Positions 18,328 through 29,623 of a stretch of 64,000 bases of DNA are shown here, piece after piece. The position numbers were made by a program, and so were the translations under genes. Under the pieces are notes generated by a model. The model had not been told where the DNA came from and searched no databases. It saw only the letters and a list, made by a program, of their open reading frames with translations. The DNA lies in contig OU015569.1 in assembly GCA_907165135.1 (NCBI GenBank), positions 11,842,501-11,906,500 on the forward strand. The letters run 5' to 3'. The stretch's first letter is position 1; each line of letters starts with the position of its first letter. The stretch is from Oikopleura dioica (Eukaryota > Chordata > Appendicularia > Copelata > Oikopleuridae).

Positions 18328-20548
18328 TCATCGAGTTCTAGTCAGAGTAACTGAAAAAGCTTGAGGCAGAAGATACCATTTTTCGGTTTCCATGTTGAAT
18401 TCTTCGTTCACTAACTCAAGAAACTCGCTGTTGTCTCCATAATAGACGAAATCTTGGTAGCTGTTGTAACAGTCTTTCATCATTTCTTCATCGGCGTAGA
18501 ATTCTCTTGAAACTGGAATTCTGATTTGAGAGCCGGAATGGTCGATGAGCGTGTTTTGGAGAATGAATTCGGAGTTTTCGATTCGGTCCAGCACCATTTG
18601 GTGGAAAAGTATTGAAGAGTCGCGATTTAGATAGACGCCGGTGACGGTAAGGGGACGGGAGAAGACGAAGTTGCCGTGGAGGAGGACTGAATTTTTAATT
18701 TTTGATTTTTAGCTTTGAATTTTTACCTTGCTCGAAATCAAAATTGGCATCCATCGAAGCGCTTGAGTTTTCTCTGATAATTTGCAATCCACTTCTATTC
18801 AAATAAGTCTTGAATTTCAATCTTCTTAGAAGCAATTCAATTTCGTTCGTTTGAAATTTTTGTTCTTCAAATTTCGGATTGAGGTTGAAGCCAGCCAAAC
18901 TCCGCGGATAAATCACCATTGTCAGTTGAGTGAAGATTTTTTCAATAGTAAAAAATCTTTCCATTTCCCGATCTCCAACTTTCAAATCATTTTTGAGTGC
19001 CCATCTCAAAAGCACCGAAACTGAAATGGGAACGCAAAGATCGCTTTCTTTTTGGTTTAAAACATTCTTCGTCACGTTCTTGAAGTCGAAATTGATCTGT
19101 TTTGTCAGTTTCTGTTTTATACTGGCCATTGCAGTTGATTTCGTCAAATTCGGATCGTCCAAGCAAAAATCAGAAGACGCGTTTTCAAGAGAAATGATTT
19201 TTGACAAGTTTTGGATGCCTTCGGTTGATGGTTTTCTTTTCTTTGAGAGCCAGCCAGCATTGCAAGTCTAAGAAAGATTTATTTTTTTATAAGAAAGTTA
19301 AGACTTACCTCAAGTTCTTTTTTGATGATTTCTTTCTCTTTTTCTTTGATCGGTTTGAATAAAAGAGTCCAGGCCGTCGTCGACTCGCAAAGGATAAAAA
19401 TATGAAGGAGAGATTCATCTCTTCCGTAGTGTCCGCCTATCTGCTGGCTATAAGAAAAGGCAGGAGACCCAGCATCTACGAAAAAAAATATAAAACACGA
19501 GAATTTTCAAGAAGCTCAAAACTTACATAAACAACTGAAATTTCTAAATCTGTTTCCTGTCCTCGCGTAACCCATCTCCCGATAACTCTCTCGTCCAGTT
19601 ATTTCGTGAATAATGCTGAAATCGATCCACTTGGCTTCTCCATTTTTCAAAAGGACATTTTCCGGCTTCTCATCGAAATGCGAAATTCCAATTTTGTCCA
19701 AATACTCTTCTCCCTCTTTGACGCCAATCGCAATTTTCTTCCTTTCTTCCAAATTCAAATCATTATTCTTCAATTTGCTTCTCAAATCCGAGTCGCATTT
19801 CTCCATAATCGTAATCCAGCCAGCACAATCTTCTTTCTCCAAGTCGCTGCTCAAAAAGACTTCGATGTTGCAGAAATTTTTGATCACGTTTTTGTGAAAA
19901 GGAATCAATCGGGCATCATCTCTTTCTCTGTCTTGGGCAATTTCGTATTCTAAGAAATAAAAAGACAATAAAAAATAAAAAATTACCTTTCGAAAGATGA
20001 ATTTCAAAGCCCAATTCTTCATCCCCCACAAACAGCGCCGGATCAAAAGCCTGAACCCGAACAGCAGATTCCAATTCTCCGAATTTTTCTTCCAAAACAA
20101 TCGCTTCTCCTCCAGCTGAAATCTTCTGAAGAGAAGGGTCGAGAATCCATTCTCCGGTTTCTTCTTTTAATTCCGAACGTTGAATTTTTCGTCCTTCGAA
20201 GCCTGGATTTTTGTCGAGAATCGTTTTTTGAAATGAATTTATTGCCCATTCTTCCTGAATTTTTCGTCCAGTAATTAGGACAGTTCCAGATAGTTTTCCT
20301 TTTCCATGTTCGAAAATGACCTCCTCCCATGCAGCACAACCATCATCTTCAAACTGCATTCTGTCCAGCGACAAAATCAACCTGTCCAAATCATCTCTGC
20401 TCGTCGTTCTCTTCAATCTCTTTGGAAACTCTTCCAGCCATTTCTCAACAACTTCTCTTGTCAGTTCTTCTGGATGAGTTGAAACTTGCATTTTGTATAC
20501 AGAGCGATAACCAAATTTCCGAAAGAGTGATTTCAAAATATTTTTCAA
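18328..20548 (-). CDS. Kinase-like domain fused to a papain-like cysteine-peptidase domain
   Basis: Five exons (20548-19987, 19949-19527, 19475-19309, 19267-18727, 18686-18328), all GT-AG, sum to an unbroken 683-aa product. Residues ~1-150 are unrecognised. A protein-kinase-like core follows: a glycine-containing start (SAGGEAIV), an Arg where the VAIK lysine is expected (AVRVQAF), a catalytic loop HFDEKPENVLL at ~278, and DFS instead of DFG at ~297. The C-terminal part carries the papain tetrad: Gln456 and Cys462 (QKESDLCVPIS), His593 (LFHQMVLD) and Asn609 (ILQNTL). Spacing Gln-to-Cys is 6 and His-to-Asn is 16, both as in papain, and Cys-to-His is 131 against 134. No signal peptide, so it is probably intracellular. 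Kinase activity is doubtful; peptidase activity is plausible from residues alone. The fold assignment is inference. Confidence 0.72.
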
Positions 20549-20631
20549 TCGCGGAAGATCATAAACCAGCGAGAGACCGCACTCTTGACTCTGAGTTTAC
20601 GACATATTTTTATTATCACAATTCAAAGTAG

Positions 20632-21756
20632 GGAAAAATCGACAAAAATGTGCAATTAAATCAATTTGAAGACATTTGGCTTTCAATTTTTCAAAATATT
20701 AATTGTCGCTATTTCGATTCTAATTTATAAAAACCAATGCAACAATCACATGAATATTTGGACGAAAATATTAACATTCGCAGTTGCAAGTTCAAATAGC
20801 TAAAATCGCAAAGGGTGAAAACTTGGCAGAGGATTTGCCTTTTTTCGCCGGTCAATATTTGACTCTGGAAAGGGTACCCCTTTACCCCATAAAAGCTTCA
20901 TCTCCCCAAGAGCTTCATCTGCCCAGGCTAGGGAAATGAAGCCTATCCGATTCTACCCAACTGTCGTAATTTGGCATGAAAGTGCGGGCGAAGCCGCTCT
21001 CCTCCAGAACTAACTACAGTTAGACTAAGTACTGTCTTTTTCCATTTTGCCACAAAAGAATAACTTTAAAGTTAATCATACTCTTTAGCATCAAGATTAA
21101 CCCTGGATTGAAAATTACCAGATGAGAAAATCTCTCGAGGGCCAGTTATACAATATCGCTAGAATACCGACCCGATATTTTGACCCAGCTGTCGTCAGGA
21201 TTTGGCTCGATCGGGATGTTCGCTGATTTCTAGTCCGAAGGTCCCGAGTTCGAATCTTGTCATGAGACTCGTTTGACGATGATTAGCCCTCGTCCTGGGA
21301 AACGAGAAAACTGAGGGTGAAGAATGATGGCAACGCCAGTAAGGAAGCCATCAAAGAAGAAGATAATAAGCACCATAGCTGCCGATTATGATAGAAAAAC
21401 GCGAAAAATATGAACCTGAAGCGAGAGATCGACGAAAGAGAATTCCAAAACTCCTCTCTCAACAACAAATCTTTTTCAATTTTAAAACTCTGGAGAGCTT
21501 GTTTCTCGACCAGGTTTGCTCTTGCAATTACAGTAGCATATCAAGTGTCATTTTATAAAAAAAATCGAGGCGTATTCTTCAACGGAGAATCTCCATTATT
21601 TCGAGCTTTTGGGAAAAAAGGGACGCGTGATGCAATCGTTTTTGCAATCTGAAGCTTATCACCACGTCAGCTGTAAACTTCGACTTTTAATCGCCTTTTT
21701 CGCCTTTTTTGAAATTTCAAATTCGCTAAATTTCAAATATTTTGAAAAGGAAAAAG
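20632..21756. other. Intergenic stretch with one SINE
   Basis: Lies between the divergent kinase/papain-like gene and the SET-domain gene, so it probably holds both promoters. Apart from the SINE at 21118-21312 I see no coding or RNA feature. A stretch just after the SINE encodes a short basic peptide-like frame that I do not trust. Confidence 0.5.
21118..21312 (+). mobile_element. tRNA-derived SINE copy
   Basis: About 195 bp that aligns along its whole length, with mismatches, to the reverse complement of 31011-31205. Shared blocks include GAATCTCTC-type starts, CGACCCGAAATTTTGACCCAG, and the 3' block CATGAGACTCGTTTG. The middle contains a tRNA-like internal promoter: a GGCTCGATCGGGATG A-box-like segment and a GAGTTCGAATCTT B box. 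The element ends in CCTCGTCCTGGGAAACGAG. Confidence 0.7.
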
Positions 21757-23385
21757 ATGGAGTTGATCAAATGGGTAGAGAGTTTTGAAGGAAGCGTTTT
21801 TGACAAAAGAGTCGAAATTCAAGAAACCAAGTTTGGAAAAGGACTCGTCGCTGTGGAAGATTTGCCAGCCGGAATCACGCTGCTCCAAGTGCCCAAAGAT
21901 GCGATTCTAACTGTATCGCATGCAGTAAAAGACGAAAAATTAGTTCAAGCGCTTGAAAAATCGGATCTTGTTTTCAACGGCTGCGAAATCTTGGCGATCT
22001 ATTATCACATCAAGTAACTATAAAACCAATCGTCTACTATCAACTATTCTTAATTTTAATTTTCTACCAACGAATGAACAAAGAAAATTCTAGCGCTGAA
22101 GATCCAAATGACAAGTTCCATTTGTATTTCTCCGGTTTGCCGAAAGAATTCTCCTCTCCGATTCTTTGGACGCCAGAAGAAGTGGCAAAATTACCATTTG
22201 GTCTTTCGAACAGCATCAAAATAGTCCAGGTAAACCTACAGTAATTCCCGTTCAGTAATTAACACGACCAAACAAGAGTAGGATAAATAAAATAGCCGCG
22301 GCGCTAAATTTCGACGAAAAGAAATTCGCGAAACATTTTTGCGCGATGTTCACGAGGGCGTTTTCGTCGAAGATCTCGGCTCCAGAAACGAGTGATTCTT
22401 TACCCACGTGGTTCTCAATGACCGGGGGTGAAACTGCTATGGTTTGTCCTTTGGTCGACTTTGCTAATCATGGCTCTACTCGGAACAGAGACGCTATTGT
22501 CTGGTCAGGAATGGGTTCATCTTCTTTTTGGAGATTCGGAAAATGAGTTAGCGTAGTGACACCCTTAATGCATTTCGTATAATTTTCAATAATCAAAGGA
22601 ATGAACCCAAGTCGGGAATGGACTACGAGAAGAGCGCGACATATTTGAAAACAAAGAATGCCATTCCGAAAGGTCACCGACTAATGCACCTCTCATTGAG
22701 GCTTAATCTAATACTTCAGGCTCCGAATTATGCATTTCATATGGATTGACAAAAGGAGATGATGAGCTATTCATGGCGCATGGATTCTGCGAACGTCCTG
22801 GCTAAATTGGTTCCAAACATTTTTCCCCAAAAGTTATCATAGCGACACCCTTATTTTCTTTCGCCAAAAAGGAGCTGGAAACCAAAATTTTGGAACCAAG
22901 AAAAGGGTTAATAAACACAGCGTCGTACAAGTGGAGCCAAAAGACATCCTCCTTTCACTAGAACCCTCGCGAAAATTGGCCCTTTGGGCGTACGCAAAGA
23001 AAACTTCGAAGAAATTCCTCAAGTACAACTTCTCGCTCAAGGGACCATCGGAAGATCTCTTCTTTGATCTGGCAATCTTATCTGGCGCCAAAGCTGCTCA
23101 AGTTAAGAAGATGCAGCAGACGGGGAGCAAGGAAGAAGATATTCAACTTTTGGTTGAGAAAACTAAGTGAGTTTCTTTTCTCGATGAATTATCATCGCGA
23201 CACCCTTATGTTCCCCTAACCCTAACCTTACCTAACGCTAACCCTAACCCCTTTGTAGGCAAATGATTGTCAAAGTGATTCGAACGAAACTGAAGCAGCT
23301 GTACATGATGGACAACAAGGAATTTCCTGGCAAAGAAATTCGACTTGTTCACTGCGAAATTCTGCAGCGCAATTTGCTATTCTAA
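21757..23385 (+). CDS. SET-domain methyltransferase, SETD3/SETD4 type
   Basis: Protein methyltransferase with a SET fold and a Rubisco-LSMT-like C-terminal domain. Exons 21757-22013, 22094-22229, 22277-22503, 22599-22672, 22720-22790, 22901-23166, 23259-23385 give 385 aa with the frame kept throughout. SET motifs: GKGLVAVEDLPAG near the N-terminus, MVCPLVDFANH (the NH motif), then GSELCISYGLTKGDDELFMAHGF with the catalytic-type Tyr. Residues from about 255 on match the helical substrate-binding domain (LALWAYAKKTSKKFL and onward). The intron 22791-22900 fits only as GA-AG (TGC|GA). Three introns carry a GTGACACCCTTA-type repeat end, and the last also holds telomere-like CCCTAA units. Whether it is orthologous to SETD3 (actin histidine) or SETD4 is undecided. 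Confidence 0.78.
23214..23250. repeat. Interstitial telomere-like CCCTAA units in an intron
   Basis: Several CCTAACCCTAAC-type units, some degenerate, within the last SETD intron and next to a GACACCCTTA repeat end. Shorter CCCTAACCC pieces also occur near 26383, 30325 and 33342, again in introns. Confidence 0.7.
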
Positions 23386-23656
23386 ATACCGACTGAAATA
23401 AAAAAAATACTCTAAAGAAATAAATTTCAGTCAAATCAAACCCGGATTTATCTTCTTATTTTACAAATCAAGAGCATTACCGCTTGAGTTTTGAATTTGT
23501 TGACCTTTTTTATGCAGCGGGGAAAATTATTAGCTCGCCGGCGAGGAGCAGAAGCTAGTCAGAAGAGAATTAGCTTTTTTCACTTCAGGAGAGTTGAGCA
23601 ATTTTTAGAGATAAATAAAAAAAACTTACAATTGTTCAATTTAAAACAGAAAAAGG

Positions 23657-24511
23657 ATGAAGCTTTCTTTGGCCTTGTTGCTCGGCGCCGATGCCCTCGG
23701 AGCGGGAGATACTTCCCAGTGCGAGAGAGTCCAGGCCGCTTTCCCCGACTGCGCATGCATGAACATCGCCTGGAAGGGATCCAAAGTGTCCAAATCCTTG
23801 GCCGGTTCTGCCGAGAGCGAGCTCTTCCAGATCGCCATCGCCAACAACGCTGATGGCGTCGCCGATACCGCTTTCAACATCCGAGATCCCACCTCGCCCA
23901 ACTACGTCAAGGACTACACTTTCTACATGATCTTCAAGCGAGAGTTCTGCGGCGTCGACTTCCTCAACAAAGTCGGCGACGGAACCATCAAGTTCAACTT
24001 CATGGACCACTACGCTGCCTACGACAGCTCCGTCGTCAACACTTACTTCCAGAACCACAAGAACATCGACACCCTCTACCCAGACATCGTCGGCTACCCA
24101 AGCGTCCACAAGAACCAGGAGGCCGCCGTCGTCCAGGTATACTTAAATATTCCCTAGAAGAAGAGTCTTTTCAACCTGATCTTTTAAGGGTTTCACCCTC
24201 GATACCCTCCAGGCCTCCAACTGGCCCAACGGCAAGGCTGTCAACGATTTGCCAACCGCCAAGGTTAACGGTCAAATCGTCCCTAACACCAAGAAAGACA
24301 TCGTCTACGTCATGGCCACTGGTCTCGAAGACGTTGTCTGGAAGACCGACAGTGAGTACTCATAGCAATTCAAATTCTAAAGATATTTTTTCAAGGACTT
24401 TCCTGCATTCTCCGAAGCATGGTCGGTGTCCGACCATGGGACAAGGCCGGCAGCGAGCCAAACCACACCGACGATGCCGAATGCGTCAGTATGGCCAAGA
24501 TCTTCTGGTAA
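23657..24511 (+). CDS. Secreted protein of unknown family, highly codon-biased
   Basis: Starts MKLSLALLLGADALGAG, a signal peptide. Exons 23657-24136, 24189-24351, 24396-24511 give 252 aa, with GT-AG introns of 52 and 44 bp. The mature protein has few cysteines (SQCERVQAAFPDCACM, KREFCGVDF, LSCILR, DAECVSM), consistent with disulfides. I recognise no domain. Synonymous sites strongly favour C (GCC, ATC, AAC, GTC), as in the cyclophilin gene and unlike most neighbours. That suggests high expression, for example an abundant secreted or house protein, but this is inference. The long opposite-strand frame is a shadow of this bias. Confidence 0.75.
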
Positions 24512-25709
24512 AGAAAGACAGAGAAGCTTCTTTTCCCGACAATGATACATACAGTGTCCTCAGTATTCTGACCCTCCTCGTTCTTCCTCGTTGATTTCCT
24601 GCATTTTTAACCTTTTCACTTTTTTTTCTGTAATTGTTCATTTCTCGCCGGCTTGCCCTGTAAACCAAAAAAATCGCAAAATATGAGTCAATAAAGTTGT
24701 TCGTTTGTAAAAAAGAGTTCTTTTCTTTTTCATAAGATAGTTTTTTATTTGAACAAATTTTAAGAGCGAGAGCGAGAAGTAATTATTTACACTGATTTTT
24801 TTCGGTCTTGATTTGGCAACAGTTACGATAACGAAGAAGAAAGGGAGAGTTTTGGGGATTAAGGTTTTATTTCGTTTTTGACGAGACGATAATAATAATT
24901 CTGGTGGGTTTTGAAGTTTGGTAGTTTTGGTATAGAAAGCGGAACTAAACGAAGAGGAGAAAATAATTTGTTAAAAAAGAAGTGACAGTTGATGGACATC
25001 AAGTTCAAAATTCTGAAAGGCAATAAAATAATTTAATAAAATAATAATAAATTCAATATGTCTTGAAATTGTCTCCAAGAGTTTCAGATAGAGGCAATCG
25101 ATTAGGGTCATACATATTGTTTTATTTGACAAAGAAGACGATGCAAATAGCCAATTATTTGCAGGAAGGAAAATCGAGTTTGAAAGTAAAATTGGTGACA
25201 CCAACAAAAAAAGGATGAAACCGCAACTAATAGACATTTTTGGGGGGTTCGTAAAAAAAGAGAGAAAGAGAAGGGAGAGCTTGTGGAATGATGAAGCAAC
25301 TTGGTGAATGTGAAGAGCGGAGTTTCGTTTTAAATTTGGCCGGTCTTTTCTTTTTACAAATGGGATATTTAATTTCGTTTTAATAAATAAGCTTGAGCAT
25401 GCGGAATGGTTAATTGGTGTCTATTTTGTCGAGTAGTTGTGTCTCTCTGTTTGCGAGAACGTCTGTGTTTTAGGGGTCTAGTCGTCGATTTTCGCCAAAA
25501 TTGAAGTTTTGGAACTCATTTTTGAGAGATTGAAAAGATTATTTCTTCAGTAGATTTTGAAGAAAAGGGCTAGAATGATCAAAAATTGGGTAAAATCCAC
25601 GACGAAACCTATGAATTTTCGTTTTCAGGAGATTCTTTTTTGGACATTTATAAATTAATGTACATGATGGCAAAGAATAAAATAGTTTTAAGAAGTCAAC
25701 AAAAAGGCA
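24512..25709. other. Intergenic/3' UTR stretch, no feature seen
   Basis: AT-rich sequence between two convergent genes. Polyadenylation-like AATAAA occurs near 24690. The open frames here are short and I see no RNA gene or repeat. Confidence 0.5.
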
Positions 25710-28000
25710 CTAGCGCTTGGAAACCGTACTGGAGCCGAATTCGACGTAATCGACGCGGTCCTTGTGGCCGATCGGGTTCTTGCTCTTTGGCTTGCCCATC
25801 TTGGCCGCGTCGAGCGAGTGGTACTGTCCAGACGAGTTGTTGTTCGTCTGCTGCTTCGGATCGTAGTCGACGTACTGCCCAGGCGCGTATCTGTTGTCCG
25901 AGTGGTCGACCAAGCTCGTGTCCGAGCCCGAGCTGGCAGGCGGCCCACGATGCGGCGCCGTTGGAGCTCCAGCAGAGTACTGAAAATTAATATTCAATTA
26001 TTCGAAAATGAATGGCTCCTCAAAATGGCCTATTTGCAAATTCTTTGAATAATCGCGTTTCGCCAAAGTGACTATCAACATTGATTAATCGGACCTAGCA
26101 ATTTTAATGGGACAAATTTAAGGAGGTAACGATCGTAATAACGACTTATCATCAGACTCCTTTTCCTACTGAAATAAATATAAGAGTGACACCCTTATCA
26201 TTTCTCTCTAAAATAAGGGTGTCACTACGTAGTAAGAAAAGTCTGATAATAAGATCTGATTACGATGGCTACCTCCTTAAATTTATCCAATTCAAAATGT
26301 CAGCTCCGATAAATCAATTTCGATAGTCATTTTGGAGGTTAATTGAAAAAAGCAACATCGCGTTCAACATCAATTTTAAGGTGACCCTAACCCTGATCGA
26401 CATGTTCTTTCTAATGCTCGACCTTTTTTAAAACTCGAGTTTGGGATTAGCTGCGCACAGGCGAGTTTTATTGATGAATCGATTGATGCTTTTTAATGCA
26501 GTCTGTTTTTGAATGAACCGAAACAGAAAATGTGGATACTGCTACTTCTGACTGACCAAACTGGCTCTCCGAGCAGCTGTAATTAAGGGCCTCGCTCTCC
26601 AAAAAATAAAGAAGGAGAAGGTTTAATTATTCAGCTGCGATGCGCAAATTCAAACGAGGAAAAAAGAGGGGCTCTTATTTCTAATTTTACTAATTTTCTC
26701 TTTGAAAGAACTTCAAGTTTACGACTCTTGATTTACCTCATATGCAGCGGGATTGCCATCGAGCTTCATACTTTCTTGCTCCTTCGAATTCGCGGCTCTT
26801 CTTCGATTGCAGATAACGAGGCCGACAACTGCAAGAATGGCGACGACGCCGGCGACGGCGGAAATGATGAAAATGCCCGCTGTGGCGATGCTGCTCGCGC
26901 AGACGTCTGAACTCGTGAACTCAGCAGACTCCATCGAAGACCCTTTGACGTTAATCAGTGAACACGTGATCGACTTTTCTGCAAGTTCGGAAGGGTCAGA
27001 CACTGTATATGTTCTCTCATTGCCCACTGTTACGCCGTCTTTTCTCCATTGGTAAGATGTTACTCTGAAAATTTCACATGAATTCGGCAAATTCAGAAGA
27101 AAATTGAGTTTGATCTCTAAACTCTTATCTAAACTTACTCTGGGTTAGTTTCAGGAAGCGTGTCGTTGCAGAGGAGAACCAAAGGTTGCGTTTTATCCTG
27201 ACAGTATTCGGATTGAATAACGATTTCTGGCTGGGCTGGGACAAAGGCGATGCTCAATTCAAAAGGCTCACTGGCGAGAGAGTTGTATTCTGCAGGTCTG
27301 ATTTGATCGTCTTCGCTGCTCGTGAACTCGACATGGCATTTGAGGGGTTTCTTATGATGCTCTTTTGTGAGAACGAGGGAAGCTTCGTTGAGTCTTTCAC
27401 CGTCCAAAGTGTAGTAAACTTCTCCTTCGAGGTTGTTCTTATCGCACGAGAGAAGGACGGACTCGTTTTCGTTGACTTCTCCGAATTCTCCAACTGCGGG
27501 CCTTTGAACTTTTTCCACTTGAAAAATGGCGTCATCATGGTCTCCGGCGTCTCCAAGCCGACCAGAATCCCTGAGACGAATTCTGAACTCGTCTTCTCGC
27601 GATTCAAAGGGAAAAGTCAGACTCAACGAATCGTCGTCGTACATCACCAGTTCATTGGTATTCAAAGGAACATAGTTGAAAGATTCATCCGCGCCCGCTT
27701 CTCGCTGTTTTGTCAATTCGCCGTGTTTTACATTGTTCTTTCCTCTTGCGATTTCGTACTTCACGAAATTCGGGTCATTTTGCTCTGAAAAAAATGGTTA
27801 TTTTTTTCTATAAACGAGAGTTCTGTTTTTGAAAGCCTGACTCAGGTATTCCACACAGGATTTGAATTTTCACAATATAACTTTTACAGAATCGATCTTT
27901 CCTACTTATCTATTATTAATTTTTTAAAAGAAAATTTACCTTTATCCAATTTGTAAACAAAACTCTCGCCTTCGGGCAAGAAAATGTTCGTTTCCGGCAT
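25710..28000 (-). CDS. Immunoglobulin-superfamily single-pass membrane protein
   Basis: Four exons from 28000 (MPETNIFLPEGESFVYK) to a stop at 25710. Two Ig-like modules are visible: one around SVLLSCDKNNLEGEVYYTL to LKCHVEF, the other from VLLCNDT through YQWRKDGVTVG to ITCSLINV. A transmembrane helix follows (ATAGIFIISAVAGVVAILAV), then a basic NRRR stop-transfer and a tail with Tyr motifs (GQYVDYDP, RVDYVEF). Introns: about 27785-27939, 27086-27138 and 25981-26736, all GT-AG. No signal peptide is seen at the first Met, so an upstream exon may be missing. A cell-adhesion role is inferred from architecture only. The last intron hosts a 270-bp foldback element. Confidence 0.72.
26063..26336. 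repeat. GTGACACCCTTA-family foldback (MITE-like)
   Basis: Nearly the whole segment is an imperfect inverted repeat. The left arm runs from CCAAAGTGACTATCAACATTG through AAATTTAAGGAGGTA to GTGACACCCTTA. The right arm mirrors it from TAAGGGTGTCACTA through TACCTCCTTAAATTT to GATAGTCATTTTGG. It lies in the last intron of the Ig-domain gene. Confidence 0.8.
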
Positions 28001-28283
28001 CTTCTTCTACAGCTCTTTCTCTCTTTCTTCTTTTTCCCCAAGTCGGCGATTGGGAAGTTGCCCCGGGCGAGATCGGAGACGTTCTCTTTTTTCGATGAAA
28101 AATTGTGGATCGGAGAAGTGGGATTGAGAAGCGTAGTGGCGCCGATTCAGCGCCATTCACTCCCAAGCGCGGCGATTCGGCCTCGCAGCGCCCACGGCCT
28201 GACTCATCGGAAAACACACAAGAACACCATCTCAGCCCGCTGCGCTCAAGCGCCATCTCCTGGCTGCGAAATGAACTGGCTTT

Positions 28284-28506
28284 TTAATTAGACATTAGAG
28301 CTGATTTAGGATTTGTTCTTTCTTTTCTTTTGAACTTTAAAAACAATCGCTATGAGATCGAAAACTTGATACCACTGTAATTAGTAATTACTAATTACTT
28401 TTGATTACAGTATTATCGATCAAGTTGTGGATCTCATTGTGGACCATTGTTTTGACTTTGAAAGAAACGATACAAATTCTAAATCCGCTCTAATGTCTAA
28501 TTTAAA
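28284..28506. mobile_element. MITE-like element with long terminal inverted repeats
   Basis: Begins TTAGACATTAGAGCTGATTTAG and ends CTCTAATGTCTAA after a matching inverted arm (ACAAATTCTAAATCCGC). The centre is palindromic (GTAATTAGTAATTACTAATTAC). No open frame. Flanks are TTAA-like on both sides, so a TTAA target site is possible. Different termini from the GTGACACCCTTA family. Confidence 0.7.
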
Positions 28507-29623
28507 AGTCAGCGCATTCTGCTGCTTGTAATTTGACTGTAGCTCATGAAATTTCTGTTACAGTTGACCACCAGAATCAAGCTGCTTTCTGGAAAAGTAG
28601 ACAGTTCCACTAATAATCTGCCAGTCTGACTGTTATATAAACAGTTTCAGAAAATATACTGTGTATTTTCCATTGAAGTACAGTCGACTACTACAGTAAA
28701 TGTAGAGCTCCATTTTATCCAGTGTGTTCCAAAAATAAAATTGCCAGTTCCGCTTCTTCGGGTCGCCTAAGAATCAAGCAAATATTGAAGCTGATTTTTT
28801 CCCATTTTTTGGTGTTTTTGTTTGTTGAACGTTTTTGACTGTTTTTCGAAGGATTAGCAAATTGAGAATGTGGCAAAAGGGATGATGGTTCTTCTCATCG
28901 ATCTGAATTGGAAAAAGATATAATTGGCGAGCTTAGGGCTTTTTCCAACATTAAAAAAAACGCCCAAACTCGATGTAATTAAATAAGCCACACGCTCAGG
29001 GCAGACCTGGTCAAAGAAAACGAGACAGCTCGATTTTCTCACTTGACGTAGTTCATCACTTATTCATCCCTTTTTCGGGCGCGCCCTTGGGGGATCAATA
29101 ATTCCAATTACGCACATTACAGTATCCCATCATCAACAGTTCTGCTCAAGTGTTTATTTCAGCAGGAAGCAACTGTAGGCAGTTTCGAAGTTCAAAAGAG
29201 TTGTCACGCAATATTCTCAAGGGGGTTAGGGTATTCGACTTTTCCAGTTATCGGATTGTAACGACCAGACCCTCCTGGAAGTATTTTAATGGCCTCCGAT
29301 GAGGTTCAGAAGGGCTAGCTAAGCAGGGTGTTTCAAGTGAGATTTCTCGAAGTTCTTTCTGTTAATTTGTTTCTAGATACAAACCTGTTTTTCCAGCTTG
29401 AACCAGATTTCCAAGTAGTTTGAAAAAAGGGTGCTCTGATCTTAGATCTTGGCGGCTTTTTGAATTTTTTCTCCATACTTTTCTACGATTAATTATTAGG
29501 ATTTTCAACATAGTCCAATTGGAAAGCCCAAGAAACAGCTACTAGGCTACAGGAATGCGAAAAGCCGAAAACATCCGAAATGTTGAAACCTTTCGCCGAC
29601 AATCTGCAATCCGACAGGCCAAA
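28507..29623. other. Intergenic stretch, no gene seen
   Basis: Mixed AT-rich sequence upstream of the hypothetical gene at 29624. Several short TACAG/CTGTA inverted segments occur at 28540-28700. No coding or RNA feature that I can support. Confidence 0.45.

Noticed and set aside
23636-24109. 157-codon minus-strand frame opposite the secreted protein
   Set aside because: Caused by strong C-bias at third positions of the real gene; Val/Glu/Asp-rich with no support.
27186-27788. 200-codon plus-strand frame
   Set aside because: Antisense to the Ig-domain exon, whose Ig cysteines and in-frame junctions support the minus strand.
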